From positions 2,094,486 through 2,158,485 of the forward strand of contig NZ_JH993797.1 of NCBI RefSeq assembly GCF_000316115.1: a stretch of DNA of 64,000 bases, read 5' to 3'. Source of the DNA: Leptolyngbya sp. PCC 7375. Lineage in GTDB: Bacteria > Cyanobacteriota > Cyanobacteriia > Phormidesmidales > Phormidesmidaceae. Positions 53,207 to 62,989 of the stretch are shown here, in pieces. Every line of letters begins with the position of its first letter. Positions within the stretch are counted from its first letter, which is position 1. The notes below the pieces were generated by a model. That model saw only the letters and a list, made by a program, of their open reading frames with translations, was not told the DNA's origin and did not search any database. The position numbers and the translations under genes were made by a program.

Positions 53207-54655
53207 ATGACCAGTCGAAGTAACAGTCCAATTTCTGGTATCCAATCTCTATTCCGTGATGAACGCTTTTGGAAGATTGCATTCCAAGCGCTGATTGTGT
53301 TGTTTGTGGTGAATTTGCTCTGGCATTTCTCAGCCACGCTCAATGACAACATGCTGGGTCGAGGTATTCAATTTGGCTTTGGTTTTCTAAAGAATTCAGC
53401 CGGATTTAGGATTGGTGAAAGCCTTTTGGACTATAAGGCGCAGGATACCTACACTAAGGTTATCCAGGTGGGTATCATCAATTCTCTGCGAGTGATGATT
53501 GTCGGTGTGATTCTGGCAACTACGGTTGGGATCACTGCTGGAGTGGCCAGTTTCTCTGATAATTGGCTACTTTACAAAATTAGTCGAGCCTATGTAGGCC
53601 TGGTGCGTAATGTACCGCTCTTGCTCCAGTTGTTTTTCTGGTATTTGGCGGTTTTCTTTAGTTTTCCTGCACCGAGGAGCCCGTTTATTTTTCCCAATGC
53701 CAATGCTAGCTGGCTGGTACTGAGCAAAAAAGGAATATATTTGCCGGGTCCATCGTTTACACCAGCAACGTGGACTGGTTTGATTTTGTTGGCCGTGTCC
53801 TTGCTTTTGATTGGCGTGTTGATGCGCTCGATTGAGGTCATTCGTGCTGGCCGCTATCAGGGTGGCATCGGACCGTTACTCAACTATGGCTTTAGCATTC
53901 TTTTGATCCCTATTTTGGTATTGGCTGAGTTCTTTCTGCTGTTCAACTGGAATGCGGGTAAGGGGGTTTATTTTAAAGGTGCATTACCCGCGCTATTCTC
54001 TAGCTCCCAAGGCCTATGGGTGATGGTGCTGCTAGTGATGATTGTGTCTTTGGTATTGCTGAACCGCTGGCGGACACAGCTGATTGTAGAGCAGGGACAG
54101 TCGGGTAAACCACAGCTGATTGCGATCGCAGGTCTACTGCTCCTCGGCGTCCTCATTGTTCTCTTTGCCCTCGGCTGGGAAGCACCCGTTGCTGGTGTCA
54201 GAGATGACGGTACATTGAGCGGCGTTGTTACTGGCGGTCTGAGGCTGTCCTTAGAATATTCCGCCATTGTGACGGGATTAACCTTTTACACCGGAGCCTT
54301 TATTGCTGAGATTGTTCGGGCCGGAATTCAATCGGTTTCTCAAGGCCAGTGGGAAGCCGCCCGTTCTCTAGGGCTGTCATCAGGTTTAGCCATGCGTATG
54401 GTGGTGTTTCCCCAGGCATTGCGGGTGATTATTCCCCCACTCAACAGTGAATTTGCCAACCTGGCTAAGAACTCCAGTTTGGCCTTGGCCATTGGTTATC
54501 CCGACCTATATTCCGTGGCCAACACCACCTTTAACCAAACGGGACGACCGGTAGAAGTCTTTTTACTGATGATGGCCACCTATCTAATCATCAACCTTTT
54601 GATTTCAGTAAATATGAATCAACTCAACAGTGCTGTGCAATTTAAGGAGCGGTAG
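53207..54655 (+). CDS. Amino acid ABC transporter permease (AapQ/NatG type)
   Basis: This 482-residue polytopic protein is longer than typical AapQ (about 400). The HisM-family domain is split. The first part (about residues 85-150) contains YVGLVRNVPLLLQLFFWY. A long hydrophobic insertion with extra membrane helices follows (about 190-330). The domain resumes with FIAEIVRAGIQSVSQGQWEAARSLGLSSGLAMRMVVFPQALRVIIPPL, the EAA loop that contacts the ATPase. It starts at the ATG at 53207 and is followed 5 bp later by the second permease. The split with inserted helices is a known feature of AapQ/AapM. Confidence 0.92.
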   Translation: MTSRSNSPISGIQSLFRDERFWKIAFQALIVLFVVNLLWHFSATLNDNMLGRGIQFGFGFLKNSAGFRIGESLLDYKAQDTYTKVIQVGIINSLRVMIVGVILATTVGITAGVASFSDNWLLYKISRAYVGLVRNVPLLLQLFFWYLAVFFSFPAPRSPFIFPNANASWLVLSKKGIYLPGPSFTPATWTGLILLAVSLLLIGVLMRSIEVIRAGRYQGGIGPLLNYGFSILLIPILVLAEFFLLFNWNAGKGVYFKGALPALFSSSQGLWVMVLLVMIVSLVLLNRWRTQLIVEQGQSGKPQLIAIAGLLLLGVLIVLFALGWEAPVAGVRDDGTLSGVVTGGLRLSLEYSAIVTGLTFYTGAFIAEIVRAGIQSVSQGQWEAARSLGLSSGLAMRMVVFPQALRVIIPPLNSEFANLAKNSSLALAIGYPDLYSVANTTFNQTGRPVEVFLLMMATYLIINLLISVNMNQLNSAVQFKER

Positions 54656-54660
54656 AGGCG

Positions 54661-56256
54661 ATGACAACAACGTCACCTGATTCACCTTTGGTAGTTGACG
54701 CTAGCCCGCCGCCCATTGCCCAGGCAGGTCCGGTAGCCTGGCTGCGTAAGCATTTGTTCAACACCTGGTACAACGCATTGCTAACAGTCGTGTTGGTCGG
54801 CATCATGCTGGCAGCACTATGGGGCATGCTCAACTGGGCGATTAGACTGGCTGAGTGGGCCGTAATCCCCAACAACCTGGCCTTATTTATGTCAGGGCTA
54901 TATCCATCGGAGATCCGTTCACGTATTTGGGTCATTCTTGCTGTCAATGTTGCCATGGGCGGTTTCACCTGGGGACTGCTAGCGCGTAACCAAAGCAAGC
55001 TCTTTGGTCGCAGTGTGCTGATCACCGTCGCTATTCTTTGCGCTGGCCTGATTATTTTGCCACTGACTCGGCCATCGGCCCTGACATTGATTGGTCTGGT
55101 GGTGCTCACCCTGGCCTGTGCCTGGGGGGGAAAAACTATTGGCCAACGGAAGCTGACCCTCAGTCAGTTTTTGTCGGCAGGTTGGTTTTTTGCTTACTCT
55201 ATTTCGCTGCTGATTCTAGCAGGGGGAGATATTCGCAACAGCCTGATCTTTTTGGTACTCACCGTTGGCGCTAGTATTTGGCTAGCCTCAATGGTGCTTA
55301 AACTGTTAGCCAATTCTTCAATTATTGATGCCGTTAGCCTTAACCCTATTGGCATCTGGCTAATGCGCATTTTCTGGTTTGCGGGCAGCGTAGCACTGTT
55401 CTTGCCAGTGTATGGGTTTTTGAATGTGCCGCTACCCCTGAAGCTGCTTACATTGGTTACCTATATTTCATTTGTGTCGCTGCTGGTGCCAATTTTGGCT
55501 GAGCGTAAAACCCTGACTACATTTGTCATTGCCGTCGTTACCTTTGGCTTAGGCTGCTTTGCCATCAGTTCTATATTTGATCTTGCTGGCGGCTTTTTTG
55601 GGCTAAAGCCTATTGGCACTAACAACTGGGGTGGTTTAACCCTGACGCTGTTTCTTGCCATTACTGGTATTGCCCTATGTTTTCCCATTGGTGTGTTAAT
55701 GGCCCTGGGTCGACGCAGCAGTCTACCCATCATCAAGGGATTATCCGTTGCCTACATTGAGCTGATTCGTGGTGTACCGCTGATTTCCATACTGTTTATG
55801 GGGCAGGTAATGATTCCGCTGTTTTTACCTGAGGGTGTGCGACCAGACAACATTGTGCGGGCCATTGTGGGTTTGACCCTGTTTAGTTCAGCTTATCTGG
55901 CAGAGAATGTGAGAGCCGGTTTGCAGGCTATTCCCCGAGGTCAATTTGAAGCTGCAGCCTCGTTAGGACTGAACAGCCCCTTAACATTGGCCTTGATTGT
56001 CCTACCTCAGGCTTTAAAGACCGCAATTCCTGCGATTGTGGGCCAGTTTATCAGCCTTTTCCAGGACACCACACTGCTGGGCATTGTAGGTCTGGTGGAA
56101 CTATTGGGTATCAGTAACAGTATTTTGGCTAACCCCAAGTATTTGGGAGATTACTCCGAAGTGTATCTGTTTATTGCCGTGCTCTATTGGTTCTTCTGCT
56201 ATGCCATGTCCTTGGGCAGTCGACGAATTGAGCAGGCCTTAAACACTGAACGTTAA
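54661..56256 (+). CDS. Amino acid ABC transporter permease (AapM/NatH type)
   Basis: This 531-residue polytopic protein is the partner of the preceding permease. A large N-terminal hydrophobic region (about residues 30-290, seven or more helices) precedes the HisM-type domain. In that domain, YIELIRGVPLISILFMGQVMIPLF and the EAA loop RGQFEAAASLGLNSPLTLALIVLPQALKTAIP are complete. The ATG at 54661 lies 5 bp after the upstream stop, so translation is probably coupled. The N-terminal extension is longer than in proteobacterial AapM. Confidence 0.92.
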   Translation: MTTTSPDSPLVVDASPPPIAQAGPVAWLRKHLFNTWYNALLTVVLVGIMLAALWGMLNWAIRLAEWAVIPNNLALFMSGLYPSEIRSRIWVILAVNVAMGGFTWGLLARNQSKLFGRSVLITVAILCAGLIILPLTRPSALTLIGLVVLTLACAWGGKTIGQRKLTLSQFLSAGWFFAYSISLLILAGGDIRNSLIFLVLTVGASIWLASMVLKLLANSSIIDAVSLNPIGIWLMRIFWFAGSVALFLPVYGFLNVPLPLKLLTLVTYISFVSLLVPILAERKTLTTFVIAVVTFGLGCFAISSIFDLAGGFFGLKPIGTNNWGGLTLTLFLAITGIALCFPIGVLMALGRRSSLPIIKGLSVAYIELIRGVPLISILFMGQVMIPLFLPEGVRPDNIVRAIVGLTLFSSAYLAENVRAGLQAIPRGQFEAAASLGLNSPLTLALIVLPQALKTAIPAIVGQFISLFQDTTLLGIVGLVELLGISNSILANPKYLGDYSEVYLFIAVLYWFFCYAMSLGSRRIEQALNTER

Positions 56257-56357
56257 GTACTAATCGATGTTAAATCCCGTGTCGTCCACAACAGCGCCAC
56301 GGGTAGTAAATGCCAAAATAGTCCTGGGGTTTTTCCCCACCATGAGGAACCATAACG

Positions 56358-57146
56358 ATGACCCAAACGGATATGTCCATGACCAATCATGCCAATGGCA
56401 GTTCTGTCGGTACTGAGGCAGTAATCGTTGCTAGCGATGTAGAGAAATGGTACGACAACGGTTTTAATGTACTCAAAGGTGTCAGCCTCGATGTGTATAA
56501 GGGGGAAGTGGTGGTCGTGATGGGGCCATCGGGTTCCGGTAAGTCCACCTTTATTCGTACGTTTAATGCTCTAGAGCCTTACCAAAAGGGCAGCATTGTT
56601 ATTGATGGCATTGAGATTTCCCACGACTTGAAGAACATTGAAGAGATTCGTCGGGAAGTGGGCATGGTGTTTCAGCAGTTTAATCTGTTTCCTCACCTGA
56701 CGGTTCTGCAAAATGTCACCCTGGCTCCTATCTGGGTGCGTAAGCAGAAGAAGCGTGAAGCTGAGGAAATTGCCATGCAGCTGTTAGAGCGGGTAGGCAT
56801 TTTAGAGCAGGCTAATAAGTTTCCAGGGCAGTTGTCCGGTGGTCAGCAGCAGCGGGTGGCCATTGCCCGTTCCCTCGCCATGCAACCCAAGATTATGCTG
56901 TTTGACGAGCCCACCTCTGCCCTCGACCCTGAAATGGTACGCGAAGTACTCGACGTAATGCGTGGTCTAGCAGACACAGGGATCACTATGGTTTGCGTCA
57001 CCCATGAGGTTGGCTTTGCCCGTGAGGTAGCAGACAGGGTTGTTCTCATGGATGAGGGTGTGCTGGTAGAAGAGAACACACCGGATGAGTTCTTTAACAA
57101 TCCCAAAGAAGAGCGTTCTCAGAAGTTCTTGTCCCAGATTCTGTAA
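56358..57146 (+). CDS. Amino acid ABC transporter ATP-binding protein (AapP/GlnQ type)
   Basis: This 262-residue ATPase energises the two permeases. Walker A is GPSGSGKST (56-64). The Q-loop region is VFQQFNLFPHLTVLQNV, the signature LSGGQQQRVAIARSL, Walker B IMLFDEPTSALDPE and the H-loop VTHEVGFARE. The first 24 residues are a non-conserved leader; ATGs at 56373 and 56379 are alternatives. It is 101 bp downstream of the permease, with a small inverted repeat (CCCGTG/CACGGG) in the gap, and completes the binding protein-permease-permease-ATPase order. Confidence 0.95.
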   Translation: MTQTDMSMTNHANGSSVGTEAVIVASDVEKWYDNGFNVLKGVSLDVYKGEVVVVMGPSGSGKSTFIRTFNALEPYQKGSIVIDGIEISHDLKNIEEIRREVGMVFQQFNLFPHLTVLQNVTLAPIWVRKQKKREAEEIAMQLLERVGILEQANKFPGQLSGGQQQRVAIARSLAMQPKIMLFDEPTSALDPEMVREVLDVMRGLADTGITMVCVTHEVGFAREVADRVVLMDEGVLVEENTPDEFFNNPKEERSQKFLSQIL

Positions 57147-57178
57147 GAAGGATGATATCTTTCAAGGATTCAAGCCTG

Positions 57179-57208
57179 GTAGGGGCTGCCCTTGTGGATG
57201 TCCTAGGT
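57179..57208. repeat. Third copy of the CCCTTGTGG hairpin repeat
   Basis: GTAGGGGCTGCCCTTGTGG followed by ATGTCCTA is, in opposite orientation, a degenerate version of the elements at 18636 and 21337. It lies between two convergent genes. Confidence 0.55.
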
Positions 57209-57246
57209 TAGCGTTATGCCTCACCCCAGACACGATATCCAGGTGC

Positions 57247-58791
57247 TCATCCATAAATGATGGTGACTGAACGGTTTGCCAGCGTTTTAGCCTGCTCTAT
57301 TCTAGTCCGCTCCGCGATCGGGGGCTGATTCTCTCGCTGATCAAAAATTACTAACCAGCCGCTGTCCAAACCGAGACCGCTCAGGTATTGCTCCAGTTGT
57401 TCCAGTCCACGTTCTAGCGGATTCACTTGGTCCTGTCGCCAAACTTTAAGTTCAATGGCCAAAGTAACGGCCCCATAGCGTAAGCATAAATCCATGCGGC
57501 CAGAACCAATAGCGTACTCTCGTTCCAGGGTGCCGCCACCATTAATCACTCGATGTAAAAAGGCCATCATGACGATATGGGGGGCAATTTCATGATACGC
57601 AACGCCCTTCAGTAAAGGTTGACCATTCTGTCGCCAAAAGGCTATGAAGGCATTCCGTAGAGCAACGGTGTCTAATTCACCAGTATCGGTCAGCCAGCTT
57701 GGGGTTAAGACGCCGAGAGAGACTTCGGTGGTAAAGGTGAGAAATCGGAGTAAAATTTCCCGATAGATGGGGTTGGCAATGGCTAGGTTACCGGTGGCAT
57801 CAATGTGACACAGCCCCAGGTCGAGCAAAAATTCGACATCGTCATTGGGGACTGTCCCCAAGGTCTGCCCCAACAGCATTGGTTCGATAATTGTCCGTAC
57901 TCGCCGTTCGTTTAGTCGCTCGGCCAAGCTGTCAATGTGAGTGTCTCGGCGTTTAATAAGAATCTCTTTAGCTGTGTTCACTAAGCCTACATCGATAGTT
58001 TTGGCTGGGTCTTCGGCGAGTTCTTCAACAATTTCTTTAGCGATAGCATTGACTAGCCAGGGCTGGCCTTGGGTTAGTTCAAATACTCGGTCGATAGCTT
58101 CTGGGGTAAACTGTTGGCCGGTTTCGTCGGTATGTTGCTGATAGAGCCGTGCAATTTCAGCCTGGGTGAAGTTACGAACAGTTAGAGAGGCAACTTTGAT
58201 ATTAAATGGACTGGCCGTATTCAGCCGGGGACTGCCGCCGGCTGCAATTTTGTAATCGCGTACATCCCGCAGGCCGATTAAGGCAAGGGCATGGGGAAAA
58301 TGACTGGGGCGACGGGAGGCTCCATCTCGCAGTTGGCGCAAAATGCTCAGTAGCATATCACCTTGTAAGGAATCGATTTCATCAATAAAAACGACTAGCG
58401 GACGTGGGGATGATTCTGCCCAGGTTTGAAGGGCTGTGCTCAGGTGGCTGTCGGCGGGCAGGGCGGACCAGTTGGGATGGAGTTCGGAGGGTAACCAGGC
58501 GTTAATGGCTCCTTGCCATGATTGGAGAATGGTTTGCTGGGCGGCGGCTATGTCATTTGGAAAGGCGGCCCCAACTTCGACGGACAGTAGGATGGCGGTG
58601 TATCGTCTGCTGGCGGTGAGCTGTTGGGCCAGGGTGAGCATGGCGGTGGTTTTGCCAACCTGACGAGGGGCGTGGATGACGAAATAGCCTTGCTGGTTGA
58701 TGATGCGCTGCACCTTGGGTAGTCGCTCTAGGGGCGGCAGCATGTAGTTGTATTCGGGGCGACAAGGGCCTGCGGTGTTGAACCAGCGCAT
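57247..58791 (-). CDS. AAA-like ATPase with C-terminal PD-(D/E)XK nuclease-like domain
   Basis: With the ATG at 58791 the protein has 514 residues. An AAA-type domain begins with Walker A APRQVGKTT (about residues 41-49) and Walker B VVFIDEIDS (about 133-141), then an arginine-rich sensor region and a winged-helix-like part. The C-terminal region (about 425-500) has GSGRMDLCLRYGAVTLAIELKVWR, which fits the D...ExK core of PD-(D/E)XK nucleases. This family (AAA-ATPase_like plus DUF-type nuclease domain) is multi-copy in cyanobacteria and also behaves as an accessory gene. It is convergent with the aapP-type gene. Its function is unknown; a mobile or defence role is possible. Confidence 0.72.
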   Translation of the reverse strand: MRWFNTAGPCRPEYNYMLPPLERLPKVQRIINQQGYFVIHAPRQVGKTTAMLTLAQQLTASRRYTAILLSVEVGAAFPNDIAAAQQTILQSWQGAINAWLPSELHPNWSALPADSHLSTALQTWAESSPRPLVVFIDEIDSLQGDMLLSILRQLRDGASRRPSHFPHALALIGLRDVRDYKIAAGGSPRLNTASPFNIKVASLTVRNFTQAEIARLYQQHTDETGQQFTPEAIDRVFELTQGQPWLVNAIAKEIVEELAEDPAKTIDVGLVNTAKEILIKRRDTHIDSLAERLNERRVRTIIEPMLLGQTLGTVPNDDVEFLLDLGLCHIDATGNLAIANPIYREILLRFLTFTTEVSLGVLTPSWLTDTGELDTVALRNAFIAFWRQNGQPLLKGVAYHEIAPHIVMMAFLHRVINGGGTLEREYAIGSGRMDLCLRYGAVTLAIELKVWRQDQVNPLERGLEQLEQYLSGLGLDSGWLVIFDQRENQPPIAERTRIEQAKTLANRSVTIIYG

Positions 58792-59020
58792 AGAGGAAGG
58801 CAAAAGGGTGCTGGTCTATTGTAGGGATTTATCTGGGTTGGTAGTTCCAGGACAAGTAATAATCGACTGCCTTGTTTCTGACTTTAGGGCGTTATCACGG
58901 CTGATATACCGCTCACTATTATCTACTCACCTCCACATTGTGCTTGTCTTTTTAGCTTTGACACAGCATTAAAAGGGTTCTCTAATCTAGCATCCTAACT
59001 ACTCAGGCTTCTCTGGTTGC

Positions 59021-60763
59021 TTACCGTTCGTGAATGAATGTTTTCCGATGATGGATGGCAGTCAGCCCCCCTTGATCTAATACCTGACCATTGTTGATAT
59101 GAGCGTATACCAATAGATGGCTGCCGATGGTTTGTTGACTGATGATGGTGCCCTCTAAATAGGCCAGAGCATCAGTAAATATCGGTTTTCCCCCTTGTAA
59201 GATTTCGGTGTTCAGCTGATCTACGGGAATCTGACAGGATTTTTGATAGGAAAAGTGACGGCGGATACTACGTCCTTCTTTGAGGATGTTGAGAACAAAT
59301 GAGCCCTGGGTTTGTAGACTTGAAATCGCATCATCACCCATAGGTAGGGCCATCATAATCCCCGGTGGTGCGAAACTGGCTTGGGAAATCCTGGCGGTGA
59401 GAATCGCCCGATGGTGACTGTGGTGTTCAAAGGTAACTACGCATAGAGAGCCGATGATGCGCCCTAGGGCCTGAGCTGTACGGCTAGTCTGAATGTCGAC
59501 CATCGCCTGACGCGGTACCTGCTGACGGGAACGCTTGCGCAACTGCTGAGCAAATGCAGTGGCAGCAGTTTGGCATATCTTGAGGGTAGTCGAATCGGGG
59601 CTAAACTGCACGCGAATGGGCTCAAAGCCAAACCGATAGCCCGCATCCCGCAATTTTTGTTGCAATAAGTCAATCGCTTCACCACTCCAGCCATAGGAGC
59701 CAAATACTCCCGTCAACTTTGTTTTAGGTATATTTGCCAGGATTGTACCCAGGGCAGTTTGAATTTGTACTGGGGCATGGCCACCCAATGTGGGCGACCC
59801 AATAATAAACCCATCACAGTCGGCAACAACTTTAGTGAGAGTCTCAGTGGGGGTATACTCACAATTAATAGCTTCCACCGCCACACCACTGTCCGTGAGC
59901 CCTTGAGCAATGGCATGGGCGATGGTGGACGTATTACCATAGGCCGAAGCGTAGAGTACGGCAACCCGCAGTGTCCGCTGGGTTTGTTCCTGGCACCACT
60001 GTCGATAGTCCTGACGAAATCGACTCAGGCTATGGCGTACTAAGGGACCATGGCCTGGCGCGAGAATCTTGAAAGAAAAGGCATCAAACTGATCGAGGGC
60101 GATTGCTACCTGTTTGGCTTGGGGAGCCTGGAGACAATCAAAATAGTAACGGCGGTCATCATTGAGTTCACGCCAGTGGCTATCCCAAATATTGTTGCCG
60201 CAAAAGTGGCTGCCAAATAGCTTATCGCTATATAAAATCTCACTGGTTGGATCATAGGTGCAAAGTCCATCGGGCCAGCGTGGGGTTGGCACACTAATGA
60301 AGCTGAGGCGATGTCCCTGGCCCAAGTCTAGCGTATCTCCTGTACGGACAGGAACCACCGACCAAACCAGACCTGATTTTTTTAAGGTATTGAAGGCAGG
60401 GTGAGAGCACACCAGCGTTGCCTGGGGTGCTATCTGCTGTAGCCCCCTGAGGGTAACAATCCGATTAGAATTTACGTGGCTGGTGATGATGTAGTCAATG
60501 TTATGGGGGTTAATCTGTTGTTGTAGCGTAGCCAGATAGGTAGCTGTAAAAGACTCACCTGGCGGGTCGATAAGGGCGATTTTCTCGCTTTTGATTAAGT
60601 AGGAATTAGCGGTGGTGCCCCGCCGCTGTCCATATTCAATTTCAAATTTGAGGCGATCCCAGGTGCGAGATCGTAATACTTGGGATTGTTTACCAATGTC
60701 CGCCACCTGCACATCCCGAGGGCGGTTGCTGGTTGACGAGATTGTTGGTGTTGTATAAGTCAT
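59021..60763 (-). CDS. flv1: Diflavin flavodiiron protein with degenerate iron site (Flv1-type)
   Basis: The layout is metallo-beta-lactamase-like domain, flavodoxin domain, flavin reductase domain (580 residues), as in all cyanobacterial A-type flavoproteins. The flavodoxin motif is YASAYGNTSTIAHAI. The diiron ligands are altered: the first motif HxExDH reads H96-V-N98-S-N100-R101, and the later His and Asp positions are Arg (TPRWPDG) and Lys (SDKLFG). That pattern defines the Flv1/Flv2 half of the heterodimer. It lies 107 bp downstream of the canonical partner, without an intervening sll0218-type gene, which favours Flv1 over Flv2. The partner pair reduces oxygen to water using photosynthetic electrons. 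Confidence 0.8.
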   Translation of the reverse strand: MTYTTPTISSTSNRPRDVQVADIGKQSQVLRSRTWDRLKFEIEYGQRRGTTANSYLIKSEKIALIDPPGESFTATYLATLQQQINPHNIDYIITSHVNSNRIVTLRGLQQIAPQATLVCSHPAFNTLKKSGLVWSVVPVRTGDTLDLGQGHRLSFISVPTPRWPDGLCTYDPTSEILYSDKLFGSHFCGNNIWDSHWRELNDDRRYYFDCLQAPQAKQVAIALDQFDAFSFKILAPGHGPLVRHSLSRFRQDYRQWCQEQTQRTLRVAVLYASAYGNTSTIAHAIAQGLTDSGVAVEAINCEYTPTETLTKVVADCDGFIIGSPTLGGHAPVQIQTALGTILANIPKTKLTGVFGSYGWSGEAIDLLQQKLRDAGYRFGFEPIRVQFSPDSTTLKICQTAATAFAQQLRKRSRQQVPRQAMVDIQTSRTAQALGRIIGSLCVVTFEHHSHHRAILTARISQASFAPPGIMMALPMGDDAISSLQTQGSFVLNILKEGRSIRRHFSYQKSCQIPVDQLNTEILQGGKPIFTDALAYLEGTIISQQTIGSHLLVYAHINNGQVLDQGGLTAIHHRKTFIHER

Positions 60764-60870
60764 CGTATACGTTCTCTCGGTGATAGTTTAGGCCCAAAAC
60801 TTCTGTGAGTACAAAATGAAATGTCATGCATGGCAATGACATCCAACAAGTTTGTTATTAGTCGCCATTT

Positions 60871-62607
60871 TTAGTAATGGCTACCGGCTTTGCGATGGTG
60901 GATGGCGGTGATACCGTCAGGGTGAGCTACCCGTCCACAATCGGCAGCGCAATACATTATCCAATGATCTCCTGCATCGGTACGGCTGATGACCCGACAC
61001 TCCAAATATGCCAGTGCTTCAGCCAAAATCGGAGAACCGTTCTCCGCATCGTAGGTGGCAATGCCAATAAACCGATCGGCACCGGGGGGAAAGCGCTTGA
61101 GGAAATGCTTCATCAACCGCTGGTAATTGCCCTCTTCCAACACATTTAGAACAAAACAATCCTCTCCATGCAGCAGAGATTCAATAGCACGTTCCTTGGC
61201 AACGGCCACCGCTAGCCCCAGAGGCTCAACGGTAGCCTGCATGACCCAGGAGGCCAACATGGCACTGGTGACATCTCCCTTACGGGCAGTGACCATATAA
61301 AGACCACTACTCAATCGCCCTAGAGACTGGTCCAAGCTAGAGTCTGAGGCTTCTCTGCGACGCTGACGATGGTTTTGACTCACCCACTGCCCCAGATCAG
61401 TGCCTGCTTCCTGACAGTGTTGCTTAGTGGCATCAGAGGGAGTTGCCTTGATCAAGATGGGTGGAAATGCTTCTATTAGTCCCAGTTCTATAAACCGATT
61501 ACGCAGTGGATAAATCGGTTCGTCGTGACCGCCACCAGTTTCAAATAAGCCAATGGCCTGTTTAGGATGGGCCACCGCCAAAATTGTACTGAGCGCAGCA
61601 GATACGTGACTATTATTGGCTGCTTGAGGTGGCATACCTACCACCAGGGCGGTGGCAGTGGTGGCAATTTCTCTCACATCGTGGAGATCGGTTTCGTTTA
61701 GGTCCACTAGCTCAACATCGGTGCCAGTTTTGTGAATACCCTGAGCAACTGCACGGGCGATATGATCACTATGGCCATACTCGTTGGTGTAAATCAGCGC
61801 TATGTAGGGAGTCGCCTTAGATTGGGCTTCGCTCCAGGTGCGATAGTACTCGATCCATTGCTGCTGATGATGTTGCAATAGGGGACCGTGTCCGGTTGCC
61901 ACCAGGGTCACCGTTAGCTTATTCATCCGCTTTAAGGCTCCCAATACAGACCTGGCATTAGGCCCCATCAAACAGTCGTAATAATACTGAAAGTCTTGCT
62001 CTAGCAGTTCTGGTATCTCATCGTAGAGAGCGTCATCGCAGTAGTGCATGCCAAACACATCACAGGTATAGAGCACCTGAGTCCCACTGTCGTAGGTGAA
62101 GATTGTGTCGGGCCAGTGAAGATTAGGAGCCGAAACAAACTCCAGACAGTGCCCCTGTCCCAAATTTAGCTGGCTGCCACTCTTAACCAATTGAAAAGCA
62201 AATGGACGATGCAGCTGATGTTGTAAAAACTGAATGGCTACCTTAGAGCCTACTATTGTCAGCTGGGGCACAATCTCCAACAAACGGCCAATTAAGCCAC
62301 TGTGGTCTGGTTCAGTGTGATTGACGACAAGATAATCAATTGTTGTTGGATCCACCAGACCTTCGAGAGTCTCAAAATATAACGCTTCAAATTTTTGGTG
62401 AGACGTGTCAACTAACGCAGTTTGATCGCCACGGATGAGAAAAGAATTATAAGTAGTTCCATTTTTTAACTCGAATTCGATATCGAAACGGTCTCGATCC
62501 CAGTCAAGGCAACGAATTGCTGTAGAACCCAAGGCAATTTCAGCGGTTTGGACTGTCAGGCTATTTGGTGAAGCCGTTGTTATTGACGGAGCAGCAAGAG
62601 TAACCAT
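60871..62607 (-). CDS. flv3: Diflavin flavodiiron protein with intact iron site (Flv3-type)
   Basis: The 578-residue protein has the same three-domain order as its neighbour. The diiron ligands are canonical: H97-T-E99-P-D101-H102 (VNHTEPDHSG), then LHWPDTIFTYD, CDVFGMHYCDD and ATGHGPLL. The N-terminal part IRCLDWDRDRFDIEF is typical of Flv3/Flv4. As the upstream member of a two-gene unit with the degenerate Flv, it matches the Flv3-Flv1 pair rather than the flv4-sll0218-flv2 operon, but Flv4 cannot be excluded without alignment. The pair protects photosystem I against excess electrons under fluctuating light. Confidence 0.8.
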   Translation of the reverse strand: MVTLAAPSITTASPNSLTVQTAEIALGSTAIRCLDWDRDRFDIEFELKNGTTYNSFLIRGDQTALVDTSHQKFEALYFETLEGLVDPTTIDYLVVNHTEPDHSGLIGRLLEIVPQLTIVGSKVAIQFLQHQLHRPFAFQLVKSGSQLNLGQGHCLEFVSAPNLHWPDTIFTYDSGTQVLYTCDVFGMHYCDDALYDEIPELLEQDFQYYYDCLMGPNARSVLGALKRMNKLTVTLVATGHGPLLQHHQQQWIEYYRTWSEAQSKATPYIALIYTNEYGHSDHIARAVAQGIHKTGTDVELVDLNETDLHDVREIATTATALVVGMPPQAANNSHVSAALSTILAVAHPKQAIGLFETGGGHDEPIYPLRNRFIELGLIEAFPPILIKATPSDATKQHCQEAGTDLGQWVSQNHRQRRREASDSSLDQSLGRLSSGLYMVTARKGDVTSAMLASWVMQATVEPLGLAVAVAKERAIESLLHGEDCFVLNVLEEGNYQRLMKHFLKRFPPGADRFIGIATYDAENGSPILAEALAYLECRVISRTDAGDHWIMYCAADCGRVAHPDGITAIHHRKAGSHY

Positions 62608-62989
62608 GGGGTGAAAATCCTGACTGAAAATTTAATGGACTTGTCCCTATGGTGGCGACAGAATCAGGATCTGTAAAATGCTAATTCTCTAATTATCTTA
62701 TAAGCTCAGCTAATAATTTATTGGCTATTTAATCTGCTTTGCTAATGCATAGGCGTTGATCAATTTCAAAAAGCTTTGACAGCTCTGATGACTGAGGTGC
62801 TTGCAATTACATAACCACCCACCACCCCATTACCCCATTACTCATCCACTCATCCACCCATCTACAGCCCTAACCTGGGTCTTTTTTTGTGCAGTCCCCT
62901 TCGTGTGGTGAACCGTTTCGAGCTGTGGTCGATCAAACGTTTGCCTAGATGCCGTTTAAACTCTCCTGAGGATCAGCCATGCTCGAACT
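62608..62989. other. Intergenic region with CCA-rich low-complexity tract
   Basis: This is 382 bp between narB (downstream end) and flv3 (upstream end), both on the minus strand. It must contain the flv3 promoter. A low-complexity tract of ACCACCCA/CCATT/CATCCA units runs from about 62812 to 62868. I see no gene and no GTA-N8-TAC site. Confidence 0.55.

Noticed and set aside
62812..62868. CCA-rich repeated tract as a CRISPR or minisatellite
   Set aside because: Units are irregular and 4-8 bp long, with no spacers. It is simple-sequence DNA.
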